DNA of 7,503 bases, taken from contig JANREF010000111.1 of NCBI GenBank assembly GCA_030726195.1, forward strand, positions 1 to 7,503. The letters are read 5' to 3'. This DNA is from Burkholderiaceae bacterium. Lineage in GTDB: Bacteria; Pseudomonadota; Gammaproteobacteria; Burkholderiales; Burkholderiaceae_C. The translations under genes were made by a program, and so were the position numbers. Shown here piece after piece: positions 1 through 6,205 of the stretch; position 1 is the stretch's first letter; every line of letters begins with the position of its first letter. Under the pieces are notes generated by a model. That model worked only from the letters and a program-made list of their open reading frames with translations, did not search any database and had not been told where the DNA came from.

Positions 1-16
1 GCCATGGTTGGGTGTG
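1..16. repeat. 16-bp direct repeat, copy 1
   Basis: GCCATGGTTGGGTGTG at 1-16 recurs exactly at 211-226, 210 bp downstream. The match stops after the sixteenth base, and what lies to the left of copy 1 is outside the window. It may be the edge of a longer duplication. Confidence 0.85.
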
Positions 17-35
17 AAGCCCACAGACCCTCAGG

Positions 36-101
36 TCAAGCCTGAGGGTGACAAGGCTCGGGCCTGAGGGGGACAAGCCTCAAGCCTGAGGGTGACAAGG
101 T
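36..101. repeat. Three tandem copies of a 22-bp repeat
   Basis: Copies run 36-57, 58-79 and 80-101. Copies 1 and 3 are identical over 21 bases, and copy 2 differs at a few positions. All share a core of the form CCTGAGGGKGACAAG. An inverted piece, ACCCTCAGG at 27-35, pairs perfectly with CCTGAGGGT at 41-49 across a 5-nt loop (9-bp stem). It may be a small variable-number repeat. No function can be read from the sequence. Confidence 0.9.
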
Positions 102-157
102 TTGAGCTCGACGGCGATGGAGCAGTCTGCTGGGTGAGGGCGTATGGCCCAGCTGTC

Positions 158-187
158 ACGCCAGACTTGATCTGGCGTCTTTGTGAC
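158..187 (+). terminator. Terminator-like hairpin before uvrB
   Basis: ACGCCAGA (158-165) and TCTGGCGT (171-178) form a perfect 8-bp stem with loop CTTGA. On the + strand it is followed by CTTTGTG and then a T/G-rich stretch, not a clean T-run. GTC (155-157) and GAC (185-187) could add an outer clamp. It may end transcription arriving from the left, which would make the upstream GTG at 92 an unlikely uvrB start. With the poor T-tract it could equally be a protein-binding palindrome. Confidence 0.4.
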
Positions 188-210
188 TTCGGTGTTGTTT
201 GTTGTTCGGC

Positions 211-226
211 GCCATGGTTGGGTGTG
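211..226. repeat. 16-bp direct repeat, copy 2
   Basis: Exact second copy of the 16-mer at 1-16. It sits 76 bp before the uvrB start and just downstream of the hairpin at 158-178. The bases before 211 would show whether the duplication extends leftward, but the matching part of copy 1 is outside the window. Confidence 0.85.
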
Positions 227-301
227 TTGGCGCTAGAGCGAGCACACATCGCCAAGCCGGGCGACAATGCTTGGTTACTCACACATTGCACGCACACCAC
301 T

Positions 302-2518
302 ATGTCCAAGCGCCCCGATACGTCGTCAGTTGAAAAAGTCATTGCTTTAGCGGGCAAAAACGATGCTGTGCAAGCGGGTGTGGGCGTTCAGGCGTCGGCG
401 GGTAGCAATGCGCAGCAGCAGTCAGCGGCCGATGCCCAGCACGCGGCGGGTGAGTTCGTGCGGTTTGAGGGGTCGCCGTTTGAGTTGTTTCAGCCGTTTC
501 CACCCGCAGGTGACCAGCCAGCGGCCATTGCGCAGCTGGTGGATGGGATCGAGAACGGTGAGTCGTTTCAAACCTTGCTGGGTGTGACGGGTTCGGGCAA
601 GACGTACACCATGGCGCAAACCATTGCACGCTTGGGGCGCCCGGCCATTGTGTATGCGCCGAATAAAACGCTGGCGGCGCAGCTGTATTCGGAGTTTCGC
701 GAGTTTTTCCCGCACAACGCGGTGGAATACTTTGTGAGTTACTACGACTACTACCAGCCCGAGGCCTATGTGCCGCAGCGCGATTTGTTCATTGAGAAAG
801 ACTCGTCCATCAATGAGCACATTGAGCAAATGCGCCTGAGCTGTACCAAGAGCATTTTGGAGCGGCGCGATGTGGTGATTGTGGCCACTGTGTCGGCCAT
901 TTATGGCATTGGTAAACCCGAGAGTTACCACCAAATGGTGATGACCTTGCGCGTGGGTGATGAGGCAGGGCAGCGCGATGTGATTGCACAGTTGGTGCGC
1001 ATGCAGTACCAGCGCAACGATGTGGATTTTTCACGCGGGACCTTTAGGGTGCGCGGCGACACCATTGACGTGTTTCCAGCCGAGCACTCGGAGCTGGCGA
1101 TTCGCATTGAGTTGTTTGATGACGAGGTGGAAACACTGCAGCTGTTTGACCCGCTCACCGGGCGCGTGCGACAAAAAATACCGCGCTTCACGGTCTACCC
1201 CAGTAGCCATTACGTCACGCCGCGCGAGCAGGTGCTGGTGGCCATTGAGCACATCAAAGAGGAGTTGCGCACGCGTTTGGCTGAGCTGATTGGCATGAAC
1301 AAGCTGGTGGAGGCGCAGCGCCTGGAGCAGCGCACCCGGTTTGATTTGGAAATGCTCACCGAGGTGGGCCATTGCAAAGGCATTGAGAACTACTCTAGGC
1401 ACCTCAGTGGCGCGCAAGCCGGGGAGCCGCCTGCAACGCTGACGGACTACTTGCCCAAAGATGCCTTGATGTTTTTGGATGAGAGCCACGTGCTAACCGG
1501 GCAGTTTGGCGGCATGTACAACGGCGATAGAGCGCGCAAAACCACATTGGTGGAGTACGGGTTCAGGTTGCCATCGGCACTGGACAATCGCCCGTTGAAG
1601 TTTGAAGAGTTTCAGGCCCGAATGCGTCAAACCGTGTTTGTATCGGCCACGCCGGGCGACTACGAGAAGCAGCACTCGGGGCAAATTGTGGAGCAGGTGG
1701 TGCGCCCCACGGGCTTGATTGACCCCGTGGTGCATGTGCGCCCAGCTACCACGCAGGTGGATGACGTGCTGCAAGAAATCCGGCTGCGTGTGGAGGTGAA
1801 CGAGCGCGTCATCATCACCACGCTCACCAAGCGCATGGCCGAGCAGCTGACCGATTACTTGTCCGAGAACGGTGTGAAGGTGCGCTACTTGCACAGCGAC
1901 GTGGACACGGTCGAGCGGGTGGAGATTTTGCGTGACTTGCGCTTGGGAGAGTTTGATGTGCTGGTGGGCATCAACTTGCTGCGCGAGGGTATCGATATTC
2001 CGGAAGTGTCGTTGGTGGCGATTTTGGACGCCGACAAGGAAGGCTTTTTGCGCTCTGAGCGTTCACTCATTCAGACCATTGGGCGTGCCGCCCGAAACGT
2101 CAACGGCGTGGCAATTTTGTATGCAGACAAAACCACCGAGTCCATGCGCCGCGCCATGGACGAGACCGCCCGGCGTCGCGCCAAGCAAGAGGCCCACAAC
2201 CTGGAGCACGGCATCACGCCGCGCACGGTGCTCAAGCGCATCAAGGACTTGATAGACGGCGTGTACAGCGAGAAGTCTGGCCAAGAGGCCGAAAAGCTCG
2301 AGCGCGACAGCATGCGCAAGGCCCAGCTAGAGGCCATGAGCGAAAAGGACATTGCGCGGGAGATCAAACGCTTGGAAAAACTCATGCTCGAGCACGCAAA
2401 AAACCTGGACTTCGAGAAGGCCGCCCAGGTCAGGGACCAGTTGTCCATGTTGCGAGAGCAGGCATTTGGGGCCACGGGGAGCGACAACATCGCCGTGCTC
2501 GCACCCCCTGTGTCCTAG
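302..2518 (+). CDS. uvrB: UvrABC system protein B, excision repair helicase-like ATPase
   Basis: UvrB is the cytoplasmic damage-verification subunit of nucleotide excision repair. UvrA loads it onto DNA, it inserts a beta-hairpin between the strands, and it recruits UvrC for dual incision. The 738-residue product shows Walker A GVTGSGKT (94-101), the tyrosine-rich beta-hairpin [10 protein letters not shown] (147-156), the DESH Walker B motif (393-396), SAT (448-450), [10 protein letters not shown] (559-568), QTIGRAARN (591-599) and a C-terminal UVR coiled coil (about 683-718) that contacts UvrC. VLTGQ follows DESH, resembling the betaproteobacterial form. The ATG at 302 gives MSKRP and was chosen over upstream GTG/TTG codons because the preceding residues look non-coding; no clear Shine-Dalgarno sequence supports any choice. 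About 50 Ala/Gln-rich residues precede the conserved core at FVRFEGSPF, making it longer than the 673-residue E. coli protein. No SOS box is visible. Confidence 0.97.
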   Translation: MSKRPDTSSVEKVIALAGKNDAVQAGVGVQASAGSNAQQQSAADAQHAAGEFVRFEGSPFELFQPFPPAGDQPAAIAQLVDGIENGESFQTLLGVTGSGKTYTMAQTIARLGRPAIVYAPNKTLAAQLYSEFREFFPHNAVEYFVSYYDYYQPEAYVPQRDLFIEKDSSINEHIEQMRLSCTKSILERRDVVIVATVSAIYGIGKPESYHQMVMTLRVGDEAGQRDVIAQLVRMQYQRNDVDFSRGTFRVRGDTIDVFPAEHSELAIRIELFDDEVETLQLFDPLTGRVRQKIPRFTVYPSSHYVTPREQVLVAIEHIKEELRTRLAELIGMNKLVEAQRLEQRTRFDLEMLTEVGHCKGIENYSRHLSGAQAGEPPATLTDYLPKDALMFLDESHVLTGQFGGMYNGDRARKTTLVEYGFRLPSALDNRPLKFEEFQARMRQTVFVSATPGDYEKQHSGQIVEQVVRPTGLIDPVVHVRPATTQVDDVLQEIRLRVEVNERVIITTLTKRMAEQLTDYLSENGVKVRYLHSDVDTVERVEILRDLRLGEFDVLVGINLLREGIDIPEVSLVAILDADKEGFLRSERSLIQTIGRAARNVNGVAILYADKTTESMRRAMDETARRRAKQEAHNLEHGITPRTVLKRIKDLIDGVYSEKSGQEAEKLERDSMRKAQLEAMSEKDIAREIKRLEKLMLEHAKNLDFEKAAQVRDQLSMLREQAFGATGSDNIAVLAPPVS

Positions 2519-2543
2519 ACAAAAAAGGCGGCTACCGTCTTTT

Positions 2544-2574
2544 AATGTCATTAAAATGATTAAAAAATGACATT
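2544..2574. terminator. AT-rich inverted repeat after uvrB
   Basis: AATGTCATT (2544-2552) and AATGACATT (2566-2574) are exact inverted copies separated by 13 A/T-rich bases. They lie 26 bp after the uvrB stop, where a terminator would be expected, but the stem is AT-rich and no T-run follows. It may be a weak terminator or a regulatory palindrome at the edge of the AT-rich stretch (2541-2620) before the isc promoter. Confidence 0.35.
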
Positions 2575-2620
2575 TGAGACCGTATTCCGATAATTTATAG
2601 GGTTGATAGATTATTTGTCG

Positions 2621-2649
2621 TGGACAAACTGATGTGACTGGCCTACAAT
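2621..2649 (+). promoter_or_regulatory. Candidate sigma70 promoter P1 for the isc operon
   Basis: TGGACA (2621-2626), a 17-bp spacer and TACAAT (2644-2649) each match the sigma70 consensus at five of six positions. The predicted start is near 2656. The DNA just upstream (2541-2620) is very AT-rich, as in an UP element. The IscR operator at 2678-2702 would lie downstream of this start, so repression would act as a block just after initiation. Confidence 0.6.
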
Positions 2650-2673
2650 CCATACAAAATCACTAGGCTATTC

Positions 2674-2682
2674 TGCTATACT
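2674..2682 (+). promoter_or_regulatory. Candidate extended -10 promoter P2
   Basis: TGCTATACT is an extended -10 element (TGN plus TATACT) with no good -35 at 16-18 bp. The IscR operator starts inside this -10, the usual geometry for direct repression by IscR. Start would be near 2689. It may be the IscR-controlled promoter, either alone or alongside P1. Confidence 0.45.
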
Positions 2683-2702
2683 CGACAAAAATAGTCGGGT
2701 AG
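2678..2702 (+). promoter_or_regulatory. IscR type 1 operator
   Basis: The 25 bp fit the E. coli type 1 IscR consensus (ATASYYGACTRwwwYAGTCRRSTAT, as I recall it) at all but two positions. The left arm is ATACTCGAC, the centre AAAAAT and the right arm AGTCGGGTAG. The mismatches are A for T after GAC, and the last base. In known systems [2Fe-2S]-IscR binds such sites and represses iscR. Position 100 bp before iscR and overlap with a -10 element support autoregulation. I found no second convincing type 1 site. Confidence 0.85.
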
Positions 2703-2757
2703 ACCAGAAACCCCGGCGATTTAGAGGAGTGACGCCGATACCGCGGTGCCGCTCAAG

Positions 2758-2779
2758 GCCAACGACTTGGCAACAAGTC
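2758..2779 (+). promoter_or_regulatory. Two overlapping hairpins in the iscR leader
   Basis: GCCAA-CGAC-TTGGC (2758-2771) and GACTTG-GCAA-CAAGTC (2764-2779) are both perfect stems but share bases, so only one can form at a time. The second has a GNRA-type GCAA tetraloop and ends 9 nt before the AAAGGAG ribosome binding site. The arrangement could affect leader stability or translation start. That role is inferred. Confidence 0.4.
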
Positions 2780-2801
2780 CAACCCCACAAAGGAGTTTGT
2801 T

Positions 2802-3338
2802 ATGCGCCTCACCACCAAAGGCCGTTTTGCTGTTACAGCAATGATCGACTTGGCATTGCGCCAAAACACTGGTCCCGTGACCTTGGCTGCCATCAGCCAA
2901 CGTCAACAAATTTCCTTGTCTTACTTGGAGCAGCTGTTTGGCAAGCTGCGTCGCCACCAACTGGTGGAATCGACGCGCGGCCCCGGCGGCGGCTACACCT
3001 TGGCACGCAAAGCGGCTGAAATTACGGTGGCCGACATCATTGTGTCGGTGGACGAACCCATCGATGCCACGCACTGCGGCGGCAAAGAAAACTGTATGGG
3101 CGAGGGCTCACGCTGCATGACGCACGAGTTGTGGGCATCGCTCAACGAACGCATGGTCGACTTCCTGGACTCTGTGAACCTGCAAAAGCTGGTTGACGAC
3201 CAAGTGGCCAAAGGCGTCGTGATTGAGCAAGCTCCCATGATCAAGCGCGCTATTTCCAGCACGCCCGTGGTCAAGCCCTTGCGCGTGAATGCGCCCAACT
3301 CTGTATTTGCCTTGGGTGCTTCACTGGCCAACAGCTGA
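2802..3338 (+). CDS. iscR: IscR, Fe-S cluster-sensing Rrf2-family regulator
   Basis: IscR is a cytoplasmic DNA-binding sensor of iron-sulfur supply. With a [2Fe-2S] cluster it represses the isc operon; apo-IscR regulates other targets. The 178-residue product starts MRLTTKGRFAV, has a winged helix-turn-helix with SLSYLEQLF (38-46, including Glu43, used in E. coli IscR to discriminate site classes) and the wing GPGGGY (60-65). Cluster ligands are Cys92, Cys98, Cys105 and His108. The last Cys spacing is one residue longer than in E. coli (Cys104, His107). The C-terminal tail is also longer than in the 162-residue E. coli protein. Start is supported by AAAGGAG at 2789-2795, six bases before ATG. 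A near-consensus IscR operator lies upstream, so autorepression is expected. The stop codon lies inside a strong hairpin. Confidence 0.97.
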   Translation: MRLTTKGRFAVTAMIDLALRQNTGPVTLAAISQRQQISLSYLEQLFGKLRRHQLVESTRGPGGGYTLARKAAEITVADIIVSVDEPIDATHCGGKENCMGEGSRCMTHELWASLNERMVDFLDSVNLQKLVDDQVAKGVVIEQAPMIKRAISSTPVVKPLRVNAPNSVFALGASLANS

Positions 3339-3363
3339 TCACTTGATCGGCTGGTCAGCTGTT
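3330..3363 (+). other. Strong hairpin spanning the iscR stop codon
   Basis: AACAGCTGATCA (3330-3341) pairs with TGGTCAGCTGTT (3352-3363) over 12 bp with one G-U pair and a 10-nt loop. The iscR TGA at 3336-3338 is in the 5' arm. The following 56 nt are pyrimidine- and T-rich but have no clean T-run directly after the stem, so full termination is unlikely. It may attenuate transcription or protect the iscR 3' end after cleavage of the downstream message. Confidence 0.6.
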
Positions 3364-3419
3364 TGCATTGCCCGTCTTCTTATTTGGTCTTTTTGATTTT
3401 GGTTGTTAGGTAACGATAT

Positions 3420-4637
3420 ATGTCAACGCCGCATTTCCCCGTGTACATGGACTACAGCGCCACCAACCCCTGCGATCCGCGCGTGGTGGACGCCATGGTG
3501 CCTTGGTTGTACGAGCACTTTGGCAACCCCGCATCGCGCAGCCATGCATGGGGCTGGGAAGCTGAAGCCGCGGTCGAGAAAGCCCGTGGTGAAGTTGCTG
3601 CGCTCATTGGCGCCGACCCCCGCGAAATCGTCTGGACCAGCGGTGCGACCGAGTCCAACAACCTGGCGCTCAAAGGTGCTGCGCACTTTTACAAGACCAA
3701 AGGCAAGCACATCATCACGGTGAAGACCGAGCACAAAGCCGTGCTGGACACCTGCCGCGAGTTGGAGCGTCAAGGCTTTGAGGTGACTTACCTCGACGTG
3801 CAGGACGATGGCTTGGTGAATATGGATGCGTTCAAAGCCGCCATTCGCCCTGACACCATCTTGGCCAGCGTCATGTTTGTGAACAACGAAATTGGCGTCA
3901 TCCAAGACGTGGCCGCGATTGGTGCGGTATGTCGTGAAAACGGCGTTATTTTCCATGTGGACGCGGCGCAAGCCACGGGCCGCGTGGCCATTGATTTGGC
4001 CACATTGCCCGTCGACCTCATGAGCCTGACCTCACACAAGACCTACGGCCCCAAGGGTATTGGCGCTTTGTTTGTACGTCGCAAGCCGCGCATCCGCATT
4101 GAGGCGCAAATGCACGGCGGTGGCCACGAGCGTGGCATGCGCTCAGGCACGCTACCCACCCACCAGATCGTGGGCATGGGCGAGGCCTACCGGATTGCCA
4201 AGGAAGAAATGGCAGCAGAAAACACGCGCATCAAAGCCTTGCACGACCGCTTGGTAGCGGGCTTGTCGGGCATGGAAGAAGTGTTCATCAACGGACACAA
4301 GGACCAGCGTGTGCCGCACAACATCAACATGAGCTTCAATTTTGTGGAAGGCGAGTCTTTGATCATGGGTATCAAGGGCATGGCCGTATCCAGTGGTTCT
4401 GCTTGTACCTCGGCCAGTTTGGAGCCCAGCTATGTCTTGCGCGCCTTGGGTCGCAGCGACGAGTTGGCGCACAGCAGCTTGCGTATGACGATCGGGCGCT
4501 GGACCACCGAAGCCGAAATCGATTACGCGATTGACACCATCAAAACCAACGTGGCCAAGCTGCGCGAGCTGTCGCCACTGTGGGAAATGTTCAAAGACGG
4601 CGTGGACTTGTCCACCATCCAGTGGGCTGCGCACTGA
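3420..4637 (+). CDS. iscS: IscS, cysteine desulfurase
   Basis: IscS is a pyridoxal-phosphate enzyme that converts L-cysteine to L-alanine and holds the sulfur as a persulfide, passing it to IscU and, in known bacteria, to tRNA thiolation and other pathways. The 405-residue product is nearly the same length as E. coli IscS (404). Visible residues are His105 in TEHKAV, Asp181 and Gln184 in [10 protein letters not shown], the cofactor-binding Lys207 in [10 protein letters not shown], and the catalytic loop [21 protein letters not shown] (324-344) with Cys329. It ends with the conserved IscS tail [19 protein letters not shown], which contacts IscU. The ATG at 3420 gives the conserved start ([11 protein letters not shown]) but has only a weak ribosome binding site (TTAGGTAA, 3406-3413). 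It follows iscR by 81 bp. Confidence 0.98.
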   Translation: MSTPHFPVYMDYSATNPCDPRVVDAMVPWLYEHFGNPASRSHAWGWEAEAAVEKARGEVAALIGADPREIVWTSGATESNNLALKGAAHFYKTKGKHIITVKTEHKAVLDTCRELERQGFEVTYLDVQDDGLVNMDAFKAAIRPDTILASVMFVNNEIGVIQDVAAIGAVCRENGVIFHVDAAQATGRVAIDLATLPVDLMSLTSHKTYGPKGIGALFVRRKPRIRIEAQMHGGGHERGMRSGTLPTHQIVGMGEAYRIAKEEMAAENTRIKALHDRLVAGLSGMEEVFINGHKDQRVPHNINMSFNFVEGESLIMGIKGMAVSSGSACTSASLEPSYVLRALGRSDELAHSSLRMTIGRWTTEAEIDYAIDTIKTNVAKLRELSPLWEMFKDGVDLSTIQWAAH

Positions 4638-4693
4638 GCGTGCCCACCAACCCTGCGACCCCTGCGACACATATCTAGAACTAGGAGTTCCTC

Positions 4694-5083
4694 ATGGCAT
4701 ATTCAGACAAAGTAGTTGAGCATTACGAAAACCCACGCAACGTGGGCAGTTTCGACAAGGGCGACGAGTCCGTGGGCACCGGCATGGTGGGCGCGCCCGC
4801 TTGTGGCGATGTGATGAAGCTGCAAATCAAGGTCAACCCCACCACTGGCGTGATCGAAGACGCACGCTTCAAAACTTACGGCTGTGGCTCTGCCATTGCC
4901 TCCAGCTCCTTGGTGACCGAATGGGTCAAGGGCAAAACGCTGGACCAAGCGGCTGCGCTGAAAAACGCTGAAATTGCCGAAGAGCTGGCTTTGCCACCCG
5001 TCAAAATCCACTGCTCTATCTTGGCGGAAGACGCCATTAAAGCTGCGGTTGAAGACTACAAAAAGAAGCACGTGACAGCCTAA
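4694..5083 (+). CDS. iscU: IscU, Fe-S cluster assembly scaffold
   Basis: IscU is the scaffold on which IscS-derived sulfur and iron are joined into a [2Fe-2S] cluster before transfer by HscA/HscB. The 129-residue product carries the three ligand cysteines Cys37 (GAPACGD), Cys64 (TYGCGSAIASS) and Cys107 (KIHCSILAEDA), plus Asp39 and His106. The HscA recognition motif LPPVK is at 100-104. Numbering after residue 50 is one higher than in E. coli because of one extra residue in the VNPTTGVIED loop. The start is clear: AGGAG at 4683-4687 lies six bases before ATG. It follows iscS by 56 bp, probably in one transcript. An unusually long, folded spacer separates it from iscA. Confidence 0.98.
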   Translation: MAYSDKVVEHYENPRNVGSFDKGDESVGTGMVGAPACGDVMKLQIKVNPTTGVIEDARFKTYGCGSAIASSSLVTEWVKGKTLDQAAALKNAEIAEELALPPVKIHCSILAEDAIKAAVEDYKKKHVTA

Positions 5084-5102
5084 GGCTGCGCTGGTCTGGT
5101 GC

Positions 5103-5151
5103 GTGGGAGTGCAGGGGTGGCTCATACAATAGCCGCCTTCTATCCTCCCAC
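5103..5151 (+). ncRNA. Two-helix stem-loop in the iscU-iscA spacer
   Basis: GTGGGAG (5103-5109) pairs with CTCCCAC (5145-5151). Inside it GGTGGCT (5116-5122) pairs with AGCCGCC (5131-5137) with one G-U pair around the loop CATACAAT. The two 7-bp helices are separated by an internal loop of 6 and 7 nt. It is probably a structured element of the isc transcript; whether it is an independent RNA is unknown. The loop sequence TACAAT resembles a -10 box, but no -35 accompanies it. Confidence 0.45.
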
Positions 5152-5165
5152 CGCCGCCTGCGTGA

Positions 5166-5236
5166 AAGCGTGCTGTTAGCAGCCTCAACACCGTTGAGGC
5201 GCAGCCGCCTCAGCGCTTTGGCACGCTTGATTTTTT
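5166..5236 (+). terminator. Terminator- or attenuator-like structure before iscA
   Basis: AAGCGTGC (5166-5173) pairs with GCACGCTT (5221-5228), followed after GA by T6 (5231-5236), as in an intrinsic terminator. The enclosed 47 nt contain a perfect 8-bp hairpin, GCCTCAAC-ACC-GTTGAGGC (5182-5200), and a competing 9-bp hairpin (5193-5201 with 5206-5214, loop CAGC, one G-U). Only 24 nt separate T6 from the iscA start, too few for a new promoter, so if it works as a terminator it must be partial or regulated for iscA-hscBA to be expressed. It could also be the 3' end of a small RNA cut from the operon message. Confidence 0.45.
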
Positions 5237-5260
5237 AACCCTACATTGGAACTCAAACCC

Positions 5261-5584
5261 ATGGCCGTCACCATGACCGAAGCTGCCGCAAGGCACGTCA
5301 GCCGATACCTAAGCCGCCGAGGCAAAGGCATTGGCGTGCGCTTGGGCGTGAAGACCACCGGGTGCTCTGGTTTGGCCTACACGTTGGAATATGCCGACGC
5401 AGCCGCAGAGCAAGACGTGCAGTTTGAAGACCAGGGTATCAAGATATTGATTGATCCCAAGAGCTTGGCCTACCTAGAGGGCACACAGTTGGACTTTGTG
5501 CGTGAAGGTTTGAACGAAGGCTTCAAATTCAGCAACCCCAACGAGCGCGACCGCTGTGGCTGCGGTGAATCGTTCCGTATTTAA
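5261..5584 (+). CDS. iscA: IscA, A-type Fe-S cluster carrier
   Basis: IscA accepts or carries iron-sulfur clusters for delivery to apo-proteins and is linked mainly to [4Fe-4S] maturation. The product is 107 residues, the same length as E. coli IscA, with conserved Cys35 (TGCSGLAY), Cys99 and Cys101 (CGCGESF) and the segment [17 protein letters not shown] (74-90). The ATG at 5261 is preferred over a TTG at 5246 because it reproduces the family length and start; the ribosome binding site is weak (TTGGA, 5246-5250). The stop overlaps the hscB start by one base (TAATG), suggesting translational coupling. The 177-nt gap after iscU is long for this operon and highly structured, so iscA and downstream genes may be expressed at a different level from iscSU. 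Confidence 0.97.
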   Translation: MAVTMTEAAARHVSRYLSRRGKGIGVRLGVKTTGCSGLAYTLEYADAAAEQDVQFEDQGIKILIDPKSLAYLEGTQLDFVREGLNEGFKFSNPNERDRCGCGESFRI

Positions 5585-6120
5585 TGGCTGCGGCGCAACA
5601 GCTGGGCTTGCAGTCCAACGACTTCGAGCTGTTTGACCTGCCGCAGCGCTTTGAGCTAGACGCCAGCGCGTTGTCGCAGCGCTGGAAAGCCCTGCAGGCC
5701 CAAACCCACCCAGACAACTTCGCAACAGGCAGCAGCGCCGAGCAGCGCTTGGCCATGCAGTGGTCTGTGCGCGTGAACGAGGCCTACCAACGCTTGCGCC
5801 AGCCGCTCACCCGTGCTGCGTACTTGTGCGAGTTGCGCGGCGTGGCCATTGATGCCGAGAGCAATACGGCCATGCCGCACGCGTTCTTGATGCAACAAAT
5901 GATGCTGCGTGAAGAGCTGGACGAAGCCCGCGGCGATGCACAGGCCCTGCAAGCACTGGCCGATACTGCGGCGGCCACCAAACGCGAATGGTTGCAGGCC
6001 GTGGCACAAGCCTTAGATGTAGACGCCGACACCGCTGCTGCTGCCGGTGCGGTGCGCGCATTGATGTTCATAGACCGCGTGGTCAAGGACATCAACCAAC
6101 AGCTGGACGATGCCGCTTGA
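5584..6120 (+). CDS. hscB: HscB, J-domain co-chaperone
   Basis: HscB is the dedicated DnaJ-type partner of HscA. It binds IscU, delivers it to HscA and stimulates HscA ATPase. The 178-residue product has an N-terminal J-domain (about 12-85) beginning FELFDLPQRFELD, with the signature HPD at 42-44 (THPDNF) and the following segment WSVRVNEAYQRLRQPLTRAAYLCEL. The C-terminal half (about 95-178) fits the helical bundle that binds IscU (HAFLMQQMMLREELDEA). It lacks the glycine-rich and zinc-finger parts of full DnaJ, as expected. ATG at 5584 overlaps the iscA stop by one base, so it probably depends on coupling. A 183-bp gap with a tandem repeat separates it from hscA, whereas these genes are often nearly contiguous elsewhere. 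Confidence 0.96.
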   Translation: MAAAQQLGLQSNDFELFDLPQRFELDASALSQRWKALQAQTHPDNFATGSSAEQRLAMQWSVRVNEAYQRLRQPLTRAAYLCELRGVAIDAESNTAMPHAFLMQQMMLREELDEARGDAQALQALADTAAATKREWLQAVAQALDVDADTAAAAGAVRALMFIDRVVKDINQQLDDAA

Positions 6121-6143
6121 GACAGCGTGCGAGACAGCGCTGT
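6119..6143. repeat. Short direct repeat and palindrome after hscB
   Basis: GAGACAGCG occurs at 6119-6127 (overlapping the hscB stop) and at 6131-6139, 12 bp apart. The second copy leads into the perfect 10-bp palindrome ACAGCGCTGT (6134-6143). It is short enough to be chance, and no known operator was recognised. Confidence 0.4.
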
Positions 6144-6175
6144 GGCATGGCACCGAGACACGACAAGCCAAGGCA

Positions 6176-6205
6176 TTGAAATACCGGGCCCAAAAAGATT
6201 AGAAG
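6176..6205 (+). promoter_or_regulatory. Weak candidate promoter before hscA
   Basis: TTGAAA (6176-6181) matches the -35 consensus at five of six positions, and TAGAAG (6200-6205), 18 bp on, matches the -10 at four of six. The -10 falls on the first tandem repeat unit, and later units repeat TAGAAG or TAGAAA every 8 bp. It may give hscA some independent transcription. The -10 is poor and the call is tentative. Confidence 0.2.

Larger units (their letters stand above)
1..301. other. Non-coding region upstream of uvrB
   Basis: No convincing gene lies here. The uvrB frame stays open upstream to a GTG at 92, but the encoded residues look like no protein family, run through a tandem repeat and a terminator-like hairpin, and precede the conserved UvrB start. 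The stretch holds three copies of a 22-bp repeat (36-101), an inverted partial copy (27-35), a hairpin at 158-178 and a 16-bp direct repeat (1-16 and 211-226). I saw no LexA-type CTGT-N8-ACAG box and no convincing -35/-10 pair for uvrB. A weak -10-like GACAAT at 263-268 has no matching -35. Confidence 0.7.

Noticed and set aside
36..101. CRISPR array
   Set aside because: The 22-bp units are directly adjacent with no spacers and there are no cas genes.
92..301. Upstream extension of the uvrB frame from GTG at 92
   Set aside because: It crosses the tandem repeat and a terminator-like hairpin, has no ribosome binding site, and encodes nothing resembling UvrB. The ATG at 302 is a better start.
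150..301. SOS (LexA) box for uvrB
   Set aside because: CTGT at 153-156 is not followed by ACAG at the right distance; no CTGT-N8-ACAG was found.
31..357. Open frame on the - strand covering the uvrB upstream region
   Set aside because: Low-complexity sequence, spans the repeats and overlaps the start of uvrB; no recognisable domain. Long - strand frames elsewhere in the window are likewise shadows of strongly coding + strand genes.
2729..3019. Small + strand open frame beginning in the iscR leader
   Set aside because: It overlaps iscR in another frame, its GTG is on top of the GAGGAG it would need, and the residues resemble nothing known.
5125..5130. TACAAT as a -10 box for an iscA promoter
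   Set aside because: No -35-like hexamer lies 15-19 bp upstream, and the bases form the loop of a strong stem-loop.
5084..5206. Long-range pairing of GGCTGCG (5084-5090) with CGCAGCC (5200-5206)
   Set aside because: A 7-bp match is expected about once by chance in a spacer of this length, and it competes with the stronger local hairpins.
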